Assembly (NCBI GenBank): GCA_023079485.1
Contig: CM041115.1
Span: 25,483,505-25,547,504, forward strand
Length of the DNA: 64,000 nt
Reading direction: 5' to 3'
Source of the DNA: Archilochus colubris
Lineage: Eukaryota > Chordata > Aves > Apodiformes > Trochilidae
Within the stretch, counting starts at the first letter, position 1; each line of letters starts with the position of its first letter. Shown piece by piece: positions 13,141-24,929 of the stretch. Both the position numbers and the translations under genes were made by a program. The notes beneath the pieces were generated by a model. That model had not been told where the DNA came from. It made no database searches and saw only the letters and a list, made by a program, of their open reading frames with translations.

Positions 13141-14340
13141 CTACAACCTCTTTTTTGGTAGTTGTAGAAAGCAGAAAAGTCTCCCCTCAACCTTTTCCAG
13201 GCTGAAGACCTCCAGCTCCTTCAGCCTCTTCTTGCAAGACCTGCTCTCCAGACCCCTAATCAGCCTTGCTGCCCTTCTCTGCATGCTCTCCAACACCTCG
13301 ATGTCCTTCCTATACTGTGATGCCCCAAACTGAACACATTACCCAAGGTGTGGCCTCACCATGGCTAAGTACAAGGGTAAAATCACCTCCCTGGTACTGT
13401 TGGTCACACTGTTCCTGTTACAGGCTAGGATGCCATTTACCTTCTTGGCCACCTGGGCACACTGCTGGCTCATGTTCAGCTGTCAGTCAGCATCCCCAGC
13501 TCCCTCTCTGCTGGGCAGCTCTCCAGCCACTCCTCCCCAAGTCTGTACTGCTGGTGGAGGCGATTGTGGCCAATGTGCAGACCCAACATTTGGTCTTATT
13601 GAAACTCATACTGCTGGCCTTAGGCCACTGATCAAAGCTGTTAAAATCAATCTGCAGGGCCTCCCTGCCCTCAGGCAGATGAGAACTTCCACCAGTTTAG
13701 TATCATCTGCAAATTTACTGGGGTTGCACTCTATCCCCTCATCCAAATCACCAATTAAGATGGTTAACAGGAGCATCCCCAGCACTGAGCCCTTGGGGAC
13801 ACCACTTGTGACCAGCGTCCAGCTGGATTTTACTTTATTTAGTACAACTCTTAGGACCTAGCCATCAAACCAGCTCTTTCTCCAGTGAAGGGTATGCATA
13901 TCCAAACCTACTTTAGGCTACTGAAGAAGTGAAAAGTTTGCCCTTCAGAAATCTAGGATGGCAGTTCTCCCGCTCCCCTCCTGTTATCTATAAGAACAGA
14001 AAATTCATTATCATTTCATCATTGCTGTGTCCAAGGCAACCTCCAATTGTTGCATCTCCTACCATCCCTTCTCAATCAGGGCAACTTCCCTGATTGGTTC
14101 ACTGACCAGGTAAGTCAAAAGGTTATGCTTCACACATTCCAGGAACCTCCAGGACGGTTAGCTCTCTACTATGTTGTAATTCCATTACGCATCAGGGAAG
14201 TTGAAATCCCCCACAAGAACAAGGACAAATAACTGCAAGATTTTCTCTAGGTGTTTATAAAACACTACATCCACCTCACTTGCTGGTTGGGAGCTCTATG
14301 GCAGACTCCCACAGTGGTATCAGCCTTGTTGGCCTTGATC

Positions 14341-14592
14341 CTAATCCTGATCCAAAAGTATCCTGTCATCACTATATTCAAGTTCTAGACAGTTGTAACA
14401 ATTCTTATACATCAAAATATACAGAGCCACCTGTCCACCTCTCCCTCCTTGTCTGTCCCTCCTGTACAGCTTATAGCCATCAGTTGTGACACTCCAATCT
14501 TGTGAGGCATTCCACCATGTTTCAGAGATAGTCACTATGTCAGAGTTTTCCTTGTGCATCATGTCTTCCCATTTCCCCTGTTTGTTGCCCAT
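14341..14592 (-). pseudogene. CR1 ORF2 endonuclease remnant
   Basis: The open stretch starts MGNKQGKWEDM and contains DIVTISETWWN, whose Glu is the APE-type endonuclease catalytic residue, then DGYKLYRRDRQGGRGGQVALYI. A further endonuclease motif (GDFNFPD-like) is visible in broken frame near 14190-14220. The family normally continues into RT, but here the element jumps to the RT C-terminal half. Confidence 0.82.
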
Positions 14593-14955
14593 GCTGCATT
14601 GTATAGATGCACTTCAGATGGGCTAATGATCCTAATACCTTTTTGGTAGCATGGGCCCTAATTCCCAGCTGACCCTTCTCAGGTGTTCCTATGCTCTCTA
14701 AACCATTAATAACCCTTGCCTCTTCATTTCCCATTGTTTCTCTGTTACTCATCGCAGCTGAGATGGCAGAGAAAAAGTTTTCACTTCCACACCATCCTAC
14801 AAACCCTGGCATGCTGGCCCCAGACTTATTTCTAGCAAGCCTAGTTTTATCTTCTTCTGCCTTCAAATATAGTTTAAATCTCTATTTATGAGCCCTGCTG
14901 ACTCCTGCCCCATGATTCTTCTCCCCCTCTGGGTCAGGTTCATCCCTGGTCAGGT

Positions 14956-15237
14956 TCATAGGCCTGGTGACCTATAGAGCAACCCATGATCAAAAAAGCC
15001 AAAGCCCTGCCAGTGACACCAGTCGTGGAGCCATAAATTAATCTGTTGGCTCTTCCTGTTGATCCCTTCATTTTTTGCCACCATTGGAGGGATGGAGGAG
15101 AACACAACTTGTGTTCCTAATCCCTTAATCAGTTGCCCCAAGGCCCTGAAATAACTTTTCATCAGTTTTGGGCTTCTTGTCACCTCATCACTACCCACCT
15201 GAAAGACCAAGAGCAGGTAGTAATCTGAAGGCTTCAC
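14956..15237 (-). pseudogene. CR1 ORF1 esterase-domain remnant
   Basis: The 93-codon open stretch reads VFQVGSDEVTRSP, then YFRALGQLIKGLGTQVVFSSI, then INLWLHDWCHWQGFGFFDHG. This is the SGNH/GDSL-like esterase region encoded by CR1 ORF1 (consensus of the type 'HVGTND...RALG...QVVFSSILP...INSWLCDWC...GFGFYDNG'). ORF1 binds RNA during retrotransposition. It is truncated and no longer a full ORF1. Confidence 0.8.
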
Positions 15238-15340
15238 AAGGGTGAGAAGTTTACTGTAACATCCTTAATCCATCCCCCAGGGAGGCAGCAGACTTCCCTA
15301 TGAAGTCGGTCCAGTCTGCATATTAAGCTATTTCAGAGGT

Positions 15341-16480
15341 GACAGTGGTTTCCCATTTATACTGAACAGCTCAAATGACTAGTCAGGGGAAAACACTGTT
15401 ATGTAAAAGGCCTATATCTTTAACTGAGAATAAATTGGTGTCCAGTGTATACAGTTTGTAACTTGGTAAGGTTGAAATACTGTTGCTTACTCTTCTCATT
15501 TTGAGAAACAATGTTGTCTAAGTTTAGAAATAACTATGAAAGATCTAGGTTACTGGAAATTAAAGACTGAAGACACTCGGATGAGCTGCTGCTTTTTCTG
15601 GTGTGTTTGATACCAGTAAACAAGCTCTTGCAGAACAATTTGAACTTAGTTGGTAATAAAGATTGCCTAGGCAAGGTGGTCTCAAATTATCATTTGATGT
15701 TATCATGCTTAATTATAGGAGAAAAGTGGTTCATAGTATCTTTTAAGTACTACTTTTTCTAGCAAACAATTTCTTAAAAATACAAAAGAAATTTATATCA
15801 AGAGCAAAATTTTCAATACATATTTTTCCTGCAGTGTTATGTGTTACTGCTGTGTGTTACTCAGTCAACTTTAAAAAAAGTTCTGCTTAATACATTTTCT
15901 GTGTGACAGGCTGAAACTGAACATCATTAATCATACAACATGTCTGTGTGATCTTGCCAAATCCATTTGTGCTGTATCCATTTTGCACTTACAGATAGTT
16001 CATGCTTTAATGGGCAGAAGTAGTCAGTAAATGGCAGTACAAGAGCAGAAAAATGATGGAGTCCACAACCTCATTCTTTGTGGCAATAGTCTGCCTTTCC
16101 TTCACTTTCATTTATTTTTTGTTTCTCATCAATATGTACTGAACAAATGCTATGTAGAAAAAGAAGATAAACTCTTAGTTCTTTATAAATTAATCCTTTT
16201 ACATTGTAACAGGTGGGAAGTTAAATGAGGGTAGCAAAAGTTTTTTTTTTTCAGATATGCAGTTCATAGTAGAAATTAAGGAGCAACATTTTGTTACAAG
16301 CTTTAAGGTGGAACTGAGGGGAAAAAGGAATCTAGAAGGTGTCTGTTCCTGATGTGTGGCACATATTTAGGAATTGGGGAATGCTTGCTCTGTGATAATT
16401 TCATACTCTTTTTGTCCATTTCTGTTGCTTGATTTATCTTGGAAATGTTTTTTCACAAGTTGGAAATAAGATGGCAACCC
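15341..16480. other. Intronic DNA, nothing recognised
   Basis: AT-rich intron between two CR1 copies; no feature identified. Confidence 0.6.
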
Positions 16481-16484
16481 AAAC

Positions 16485-17112
16485 TGGACAGAAGGGCAAC
16501 AGCATCCTGGCTGGCATCAGAAATAGTGTGGCCAGTGGGACTATGGAGGTGTTTGTTCCCCTGTACACATTTGCTGGCGAGGCCACATCTTGAATATTGT
16601 GTCCATTTCTGGGCCTCTCACTAAAAGAAAGACAACTGAGGTGCTCGAGCATGTCCAGAGAAGAGCAACTGGTGAGGGCTCTAGAGAACATATCTGTGAG
16701 AACCAACTGAGGGTATTTGGATTGTTTACTTTGGAGAGGAGGAGGCTGAGAGAAAAGAAACCTTACTGCTCTCTACAGCTACCTGAAAGGAGGTTGTAGG
16801 GCAGTAGGTGTTGACCTCTTCTCTCAAGAAAATAACAATAGGACCAGAAGAAATGGCCTGAAGTTGCACCATGGAAGGTTTAGGCTAGATATCTGGTAAG
16901 AATTTCTTCAATAAAAGAGTAGTCAGGAGCTGAAACAGGCTTCCCAGGGAGCAGATGGAGTCACCATCCCTGCAGGTATTTAAAAACTGTGTAGATGAGG
17001 CACTTTAGGGCATGCTCTAGTAGGCATGGTGATTTTTAATTTTTTGGGGGGAGGGGGGGCTGGGGGTGAGGGTGTGTTGATGGTTGGACAGGATGATCTT
17101 AGTGCCTAAATA
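16485..17112 (+). mobile_element. CR1 retrotransposon 3' fragment (sense)
   Basis: Sense to EFNA5. It retains broken RT C-terminal coding ([22 protein letters not shown] near 16720-16755) and a 3' UTR ending in the 'GATGGTTGGACAGGATGATCTTAGTG' type of CR1 tail near 17105. A G-rich run (17046-17066) and a 17-A run (17152-17168) follow or sit in the tail. It is 5'-truncated and heavily mutated. Confidence 0.82.
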
Positions 17113-20100
17113 AAACATCATACCATTTTAAACCAAACAAACCAACTAAGTAAAAAAAAAAAAAAAAATTAAAAACACAGCTGGAGTGGAGGTTGGCCCC
17201 AGGCATCTCATCCGCACTTTTGAGAGGAAAAAAAAAAATTGTTTCATTGAATTCTATTTTCCAGCTGTTTGACTTTGAAAATAATGTAATTTTTCATATG
17301 AAGATAATGATTTAAAATCCTATTCAGGTGAACTAAAATTATTCTTAAGTTAGTGTTCAAATTATGGAGTAGTTTTAGGAAAAGCAAGTGAAACAATCAC
17401 TTCAGCATTTAAAATGAAAATGTAATTTTTACAAAGTGTTAGTTAAATAATAACTGTTAAGCTTTTTCCATGCTCTCTAAACAAAGTTACTTTCACAGCA
17501 GTAGTGCTTGCTTTGTTATTCATCCTACACACTACAGCTAGTTCTTTCCTGCTGACCTTTGTGGTCACTGCTTCAGGGTGGAAATGGTCTTGTGTAATGC
17601 CTGATATCTTCTGACTATATGAAGAGATCTGGGTGAAGTTCAGGTGGCAGAATCTGCTCTGGGTATTGGCATGTGTCCTGCCAGTGCAGCTGTTCAAAAT
17701 TCATTGCAGAAAATAACACTGGGTGTTGAAATTGCAGGAATAGCAGATAAATCTGAAAACTTCATATACCACTCATCTCATCTGCCTAATTAGATATTTA
17801 TGTGGCCTCATAGTATCCAAATGACTCAGTCATCAGTGGTTATCAGCCCATGGCAGTTAAATGCTTCTGTTATTACTGAGGAAAATATGAGGTAGAAGAG
17901 CATATGGGGAATTGTTATAATGCCAACACTTGGCCATATTGTTCAGGTCCCTAATCTACTGCTCTGTGTCTTGTTATCTCTCCTGTATGCTGTCTTTATG
18001 TTGCAGGCCATAGCAGACAAAAATAAGTATTATTAAGGAAATAATGTCAGTAGTCATAGTAGCAAAGACTTGGGCTGACAAATTCTTAGACCAAATCAGA
18101 GCGAAGTGTGGAACTACTGTCTGCATCCTAAAATCATGATAGTATCTTCTGTCAGTTTCAACTAGTGACATAGTAGAACTCTACACAGTTATCCTGCTGA
18201 TTAAATGTCAGTGAAAATGTTTGATGCTAACCTGCAAAATCTGTCAGAGTAGGCTGTAAACAAAATTAAGAGTAGCTTTGTAGATTCTTGATGTAATCCT
18301 GCCAGCCCAGAACAAGCCATCTCTGCAGAACATTTATCAGTGATGTAAATCTAAGGCTTACTGACAGGGGGAATTTACAGGGCAAAAAGCTAAGTTGTTT
18401 CCTGAAGTTGAAACAAATCAGCTACAAAGTCACCTCTTCTGTACCTGACCTTCATATGAGACTGCTTTTGGGTCATCAGTGGTTTGGTTATACCTACAGG
18501 AACATTTGTTTACACTGAGATTTTTACCATGTGTTCCAAGAGGATGTTTAAATTTTCTGGGAAAGGTCTGGGACTTGTCTTTAGCTGAAGCAGACAGTGA
18601 TTGCATGCTGCTACTGTAAGGAACCTTGAAAGTAGTGCAAATTCATGCTCTACTTGTTCAGATAAACCCTTTTTGGCTAAATGGTAGTTCTGAGAGCAGT
18701 TGGCTCTTTCACTGACTGTAGTGTTGCTGTGTCCTCCTGCAGACTGCCTTTGCATGGTGCGGGAAGCCTTTTGCCCAGACACCAATTTTTAGACTTAACG
18801 AAAGGTCTGCAAACTGTTCCACAGAAGAGGTCCACCAACATTTTTTTTTTGGAGGCTGGGAACCAGGTGGTAGAGGAGCAAAATACTGAGGTTGCTGAGA
18901 TTTTGGCAGTGGCTAGGCTTTCTAGGAGCATAAACAGTGCCCCTGACTACTGCTATGAATCACATCAGTGTAAACTAGCAGGTTATCAACAAAGGTAATA
19001 AATTTTTAAATCAGTGCAATCAAGAGTTGCTTTAAATTAGTTATTGGCTCCAGATACGGTGCTGTTGCTTGCCTTACTGGATATCATATCAGAAGTTGAG
19101 TTGAAGTAAAACATATGTGTTTACCGAGGTAAGGTATAGGAGGCGTATGTGTACATTTGCATTAAAAATTAACCGAAAATCCTGCTAGCACAACAAACTG
19201 TTACAGGTGAAATCTACATGCTGAAGACTCAAAACCTAAAGTTCTGCTCCAGTAAGTCAGGGTGGTCATCTATTATGGGAATTCAGATGCCAGTGTTAAC
19301 TGAACCAAAATGTTAATTTTACAGTTCATTAGCAGTCTTGGTGAAACAAGCAGCTCACAATGAGCTATCTGAAAAGTTTCTGGTTTTAAAATACTCTGGG
19401 CCCCAACTATAGCATTGAGGAGAAACAGCTGATCTTTGTCAGCTGACATTTGTTTGAATGGAAGGAGTTGGGGTTGGGAAAGTATTTTCTCTTTCAGTAC
19501 TTGCACAGCATTCTGAAAGCAGAGGATGGTTATTGTTTAAAAAAAATTTTGCTATTTGGCAAAGGCATATGGTCTCCTAACATGCAGAGAATCTATAAAC
19601 GAGGTCTACAGCTCTTTCCATATATTTGCTCATTCTTTCTTTGTTTAAATGATTTCCAGCAACTCACTTGACAGCTGTAAATGTAACATCTCTCCCTGGA
19701 CAAGACCTGTTAGCAGTGTGAGTGGGTCTGGGTGCAGATATGCACAGCTAGCTGACTCTCACTTATCCTGACAATAAGAATGTAAAAAATATGCCAGCTT
19801 TCAAGGGTCAGAGGCTAAAATATGGGTGTGTTTATTGCATATTTTGGTTGTTCCTTTAATGGACAGTTTGACACATTCTTTTGAGGAGCTTTCTAGAAGA
19901 CAAATAGCTCAAAATGGACACAGGAGAAATCACTCCTGTCAGTATTCTCATGCATGTAATTACTTTCAGGTGTCAAGTGTACTTAGTGACTGTTAATTTT
20001 TATTTTTTTGCTGTTCAGACATCTATTACCTGTTGTCAGTGAGGTATCTAATTTCATTAAATTGAACGTTCTTAAAGGGAAAACTTGAAAGATCTGCTGT

Positions 20101-20990
20101 TTCAGACTTCACTTTCTCTTATTAAATGGGTGGTGTTATATTGTAGATAAATCTTTTGAAGACATGCCTTTTGTGTGCATTTTCAGTCAGGTACCTGGAA
20201 GGGTGCTCAGATCTCCTTGCATAACTTAGGCACTGAAAGCTGCTCTTAACGCTTTCCTTCCATGTGTATGGCAGGTAAAAGTTGTAAAAGGAGCAGCTGT
20301 TTTGAGGTTTTTTCCCTTTGCTTTTAATCTTTTTCTGTGTCACGTGATCAGCAAGTTTGAAGTTACTAAACAATCCCATCTACTGTCGTGCAAAATTGGA
20401 GGCAAGATGTGCTGCTTTAAATTACTAGCCTGGGAATGTAATTGTCACTACATATTGGTCTGCATTCAAATGAATACTCACACCTTTTACAGCAGCAAGC
20501 AACTAATGGAAGGATGAATTCTTTTAGATGGAAAGAAAAAGTCTCAGAATACAGAAGAAAGCTATAACAAGAAAATGTAGTGTAAAATCTGTTTTGAATA
20601 TATCTGTCTTGAAGTTTTCTTGGTGACAGGGAATGTAGATTATCTACTGAAAAAAACTGGGAGAGATGATGTAGCTAATTACAGAAAGGAAAAGGAAAGT
20701 TTTAGTATAGATAGACATATTTAGATAAAATCAGTCAAAGCATCGCTAAAAAAAAATTCAAAGTAATTTGTGTCATATACATAACTTAATGATTTCATAT
20801 AGTGTCAGATAACTTTTTGTTGATTCAAGGGCTGCTTGAATTTCACAACTCTTGTTTTATAGTCACAAAGTTTGACTGGTTCACCATAGCAAAGGAGGAC
20901 TGGAAATCAGCATAATTTTAGTCTCTATGAATGCAGTCTCAAAATGACAGAAGGAGAATGTTCAAGATAATTATGAAGGGAATTACTTGC
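17113..20990. other. Intronic DNA, nothing recognised
   Basis: AT-rich sequence with a poly(A) run at 17152-17168. No transposon end or domain-bearing ORF identified. Confidence 0.55.
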
Positions 20991-20999
20991 TTTGTTCAT

Positions 21000-21270
21000 A
21001 AAGCAACCCCTTTAATATCTGAAAGAGTGGCTTAATGATGTTATCTGGCATTCATTCTGCAGTGCGTCATCATCATCAAACAGCACACACACAAAAAAGC
21101 CTTCGGTTAGGCATTTTTGCCTAAGGGCTGCTGAGAGCTGATTATTCTTCTAATCAGAACCATCACAATCAAGGGAGACAATTAGCTAGGTTATGTCTCT
21201 GCTGATTTCTCCTGTGGCCCTAAGCATCAGATGGCCTTGAACACTCTTGAATTCCTGTCAACAAGTGAGT
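21000..21270. promoter_or_regulatory. Candidate conserved non-coding element (inference)
   Basis: Dense in motifs compared with flanking intron: TGCGTCA (21063-21069), a dyad TTAGGCA/TGCCTAA (21107-21113 and 21118-21124, 4-nt loop, extended by AGCC/GGCT), and a second perfect dyad CTGATTA/TAATCAG (21138-21144 and 21151-21157). Sequence conservation could not be tested here, so the call rests on motif density alone. Confidence 0.25.
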
Positions 21271-24120
21271 AATACCTATTTTGCTCCACCTGTTGTCATT
21301 AAGACCCTTCTACTGAAGTGCTTGTATGTATGCATGTTATACTGCTAGGGGAAGGCATTAACTGTCCTTGAAAAGAGAAAGCTTCCTAGGCTAGACAATA
21401 AATACAGGATTCAGGTTTCTAGTGTGTAGTACGTTGTAGACTATTTTGATAGACCATACATGTGTTTATGAGTATGCACCCAAGTATGTATTTTTATTAG
21501 TAACATTTATTTTCAGAAATAGAATAAACACATATATTTAAACATCTATGTAATCAAGCATACAACGTGCACATGTCATGTGGTGAACCTTTGCGTTTGT
21601 AAATGGCAGTGTGCTTCTACTGCAGGCAGCCTGATTCAGTTGGTAATTCTAGATTTCCCCTATTATTTTTGCACGCAGCCAACATTTTTTTGTTTATCTG
21701 GAGTTTGTCTACCCAAGCAGTCCACTTCATATCTAAATGAACTAAATATTATAGTTAGTAGGCTTGATTTGTCCTAATTATCCAGTGTATTTATGAACTG
21801 AAACCAGGGAGATGCTTCCTGTTTTGGGACTGCAACAGAAGGTGAAACTTAACCCAGTAGCGTTTTTGTCTACAGATGGTGTGTAACTGGAGTAAATTGA
21901 AAGCTGTCGCATAAACCTCATCATCCCCTACTTAATGACTCAGTAGTTCTTCTTTTTCTTCAACATCTAGACTCCTTTTGTATAGTGTGTGATTTACTAT
22001 TGTAAAACAAACAAACAAACAAGCCCCCCCAAAAACCAAGCCCAAAGTATTTAAAATGTAAAAGGCAACTTTAGCTTATACTTGAAGCAAGCAAAAGAAG
22101 AAGAGAACAGAAGGCAATCTAATCAGTACTTTCCCCCCACTATGTGCCATGATTTGCTGAAGCTTCTTGGTGTTATGAATGTAAATTTCATAATATGTAT
22201 GTAGGTTAAAAATTAGTATGAAGTGTAGAAAAATATTTGCAGTTTTATGTTTTGGTTTGTTTTGTTTTGTTTTTCAAAATATGGATTCCTTCAGCTATTA
22301 TAGAATGTAAGAATTGCTTCTTGGCACAATCTTGGAGTTTCATACCAAACTTAATCCATTCTGAAAAGTAGTTGTTCATGTCAAGATTATTATTTTTCTA
22401 TATTTGTTGCTGGAGGAACTCAGCTTGCTAAGTGGCTGATTTTTAGCAATCTGATTTGGCTACCACTGCAAATGAACAAAATTTTTGGAAACAGGAGATG
22501 GGTTTTTGTAACATTAGACAGCAATATGAAGATTTTTGAGTTTTATCTACTTTGAAGATTTTAAAGAACAATGTTCAGGAGACAAAAAAATCCAATCTTA
22601 AGGATATAGATATGAGTGAAACAATGTTTAGCCAATCAACTCCAACATATTAAGAAGTCATGTCTTGTGTTGTACTGGAAAATTAGCTCTGTTTCAGGTT
22701 GAGTAGTTTAAAATAATTGATTTTTTTAAGGAAGAACAGGTTTCATTTAAGTTTAATGCAGGTTTATGCAATTGTAATGCCTTAACTGCTATTGAGATTG
22801 TGTACCCATGTGTTATAACCATGCACATATGAACAGATAGTGTGTTCCTGTACAACACACACATATATAACTGATACTAACCAGTGGAGCTGATTTAGTG
22901 TTTTATAAGAAGCATCATTACAGCACATAAAAGTGAGACAGTTACACAGGTGAAGTGAATTAGGCTTTAGTGTTTGAACAGGTAGTAATTATTTGCTGCC
23001 ACCTACATTCATATTAGTAATAAAATCTATGGTAGTATGTTGATAAAGTCTCAGGTAAGTTTTTATATTACTCAGACTGAGGATAGTAGTCATGATGCTA
23101 TGACCTTCTAATGGACAAAAGAACCATATTTAAAATGCTAATCCTGGTAAGAATATTTTCTTTTGTGCTACAAAAGATGCCTACTCATTAAAGTAAAAGC
23201 TTTTTAACCCTGTTCCTCTGGGGATCAAGAGTCAAGTATTGATTGCTCTTTGTGGTTCAGTTTCTCAGAGATAGAATAATTAAATGAAAGTCATAAGAGA
23301 AATTACTGTCATAATATTGGTAATAAATGATTCTCAGTATGAAGCTATTTGTTATCATGTTTCATATGATAAAATGCTGTGATCACACATTCTTCTTTGA
23401 CTGAGGTAGTTTTTCCCTGACATCAGCATAATAATGAATAATTTTATACCATGGTGTAATCCATGCAGATTCACTGATTTGGTGAGTGCTTTCTGCACGT
23501 GACCCTCAGTTCAGGAAAGCTTTTACCTAAATCCTTTGGCTTAGTATGTGCTTCATTCTAAAAACATCAGCTTAGTTGCTGTCTTGAACACAGATGCTTA
23601 TTAAAACAGAGAACCCTAATAGTGGCATATCTGTAACCTTCTGGGACCTTTGGAATCACTGTGTCAGGATAGTTCAGATAAATATTTACATATGGTTACT
23701 CAGACTATTCTGTAGTGTAGCAGAAGATCCTGTAACATAAATCTAAGTGCTGTTCGGTGCCTGAGATAAAACAAGTGAAGGAGTGAGCAAGGGGGAAAAT
23801 GCACTGAAAAGTGGAAGATGCTTGATAAATTAACAGAACCAGTTCATAACCAGCAAAATAAGTGACACAATGGGAAAAAAAAAAAAAAAAAAAAAAAAAA
23901 GAAGAAGAAAAAAGTTAAATAGCTGAGTTCAGCAACTCAAAAAACAATTTACTACCTTAGCAAAAGGTTGGCTTATTTCTCTCCAAGGAAATTTCAAGGA
24001 ACTGTTAATCTTTTAAAAAGAATTTAGAAGGTTAAGGCTGCTTTATTTCTTCAGTGCAAAAAGCTGAAGTAGATAGGTACATTACTGCACTGAAGCTAGG
24101 CTCATAATAAATAAGAGTGG
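21271..24120. other. Intronic DNA with short simple repeats
   Basis: Contains an A/C tract (22005-22042), a G/T tract (22247-22275) and a 26-A run (23875-23900) followed by GAAGAAGAAA. Otherwise nothing recognised. Confidence 0.6.
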
Positions 24121-24447
24121 ATCATGGAATTATAGAATGGTTTGGGTTGGAGGTGACCTTAAGGATCATCTCATTGAATCCCCTTGCATGTGCACTGACT
24201 TGTCCCACTAGACCAGTTGGTCAAAGCCCCATCCAACCTGGCCTTGAACATTGCCAGCAATGGGGCATCCACAGCTTCTCTGGATAGCCTGTTCCAGTGT
24301 CTCACCACCCTCACACTAAAGAATTTCTTCCTAATGTGCTCCAGACTTCTGATCCTCTTCTTGTCCCTCCTCTGGACTCACTTCAGCATGCCCATATCCT
24401 TCTGTTGTGGACTCCAGAAATGGACACAGTACTCCAGGTGGACTCTT
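24121..24447 (-). mobile_element. CR1 3' end fragment with internal deletion
   Basis: Antisense copy of the CR1 3' UTR and end of ORF2. From 24136 to 24337 it is identical, base for base, to 29569-29770. At 24337/24338 it skips about 195 bp that the other copy has (29771-29965), with a GT dinucleotide shared at the junction, and then matches the other copy only loosely. Truncated near 24447. Confidence 0.88.
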
Positions 24448-24925
24448 GCAAGAGAGTATAATATATTTTTAATAATATAATAAATAAAAGTATAAATAAT
24501 AAGTATATATCTATAATAGATAAAATACAGTTTTTAATTGATAAAGCATTATTTTTTTCAGCTCACATATTTAATGTACAAAATAATTAAGATTGATTTT
24601 TCACTTCACTGATGAAAGGAAAGTTTAGGGAACAGAACAAATGACCTCCAGCTGTTTGATATGCTGTCTGCAAGTTTAGTGAACAGAAGTTACCTTTTGC
24701 TCATGGGAGCTTGAAAGGCATAATGAAGGAGAATATTTTTCATTGAAAGAAAGAAGTGGAGACCTCTACAGTTGTTTCTTGCCTTCTGGTAGGAAAGAGC
24801 AGGTGTAAAACAAGTTCGATTACATTTGTTACATTGTAAAAATTTCTAGCAACACATCTTTAGGGCATAGGTAACCCTCGCAACAACCTTAGAGAGCAAG
24901 CTTGAACAGCGGAAGAGTGTTCCTG
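24448..24925. other. AT-rich intronic stretch
   Basis: 24462-24540 is nearly pure A/T (AATAATATAATAAATAAAAG and similar). The rest is unremarkable. Confidence 0.6.
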
Positions 24926-24929
24926 AAGA

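Larger units (their letters stand above)
12480..15340 (-). mobile_element. CR1 retrotransposon, long but internally deleted copy
   Basis: Antisense to EFNA5. Reading right to left it shows ORF1 esterase sequence (15237-14956), the start of ORF2 (about 14870-14600), the APE-type endonuclease (14592 to about 14160), then a jump near 13930 straight into the C-terminal half of the reverse transcriptase (VTSGVP and FADDTK motifs at 13812-13695), then the 3' UTR. About 1 kb of RT coding sequence is therefore missing. A 24-bp insertion near 12500 interrupts the 3' end, and a solo LTR splits the element at 12792-13140. Many stops and frameshifts mark it as old. The outer ends are approximate. Confidence 0.88.

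Noticed and set aside
21098..21129. Hairpin with a T-rich loop, resembling a bacterial terminator
   Set aside because: The context is a vertebrate intron; the structure is reported only as part of a candidate regulatory block.
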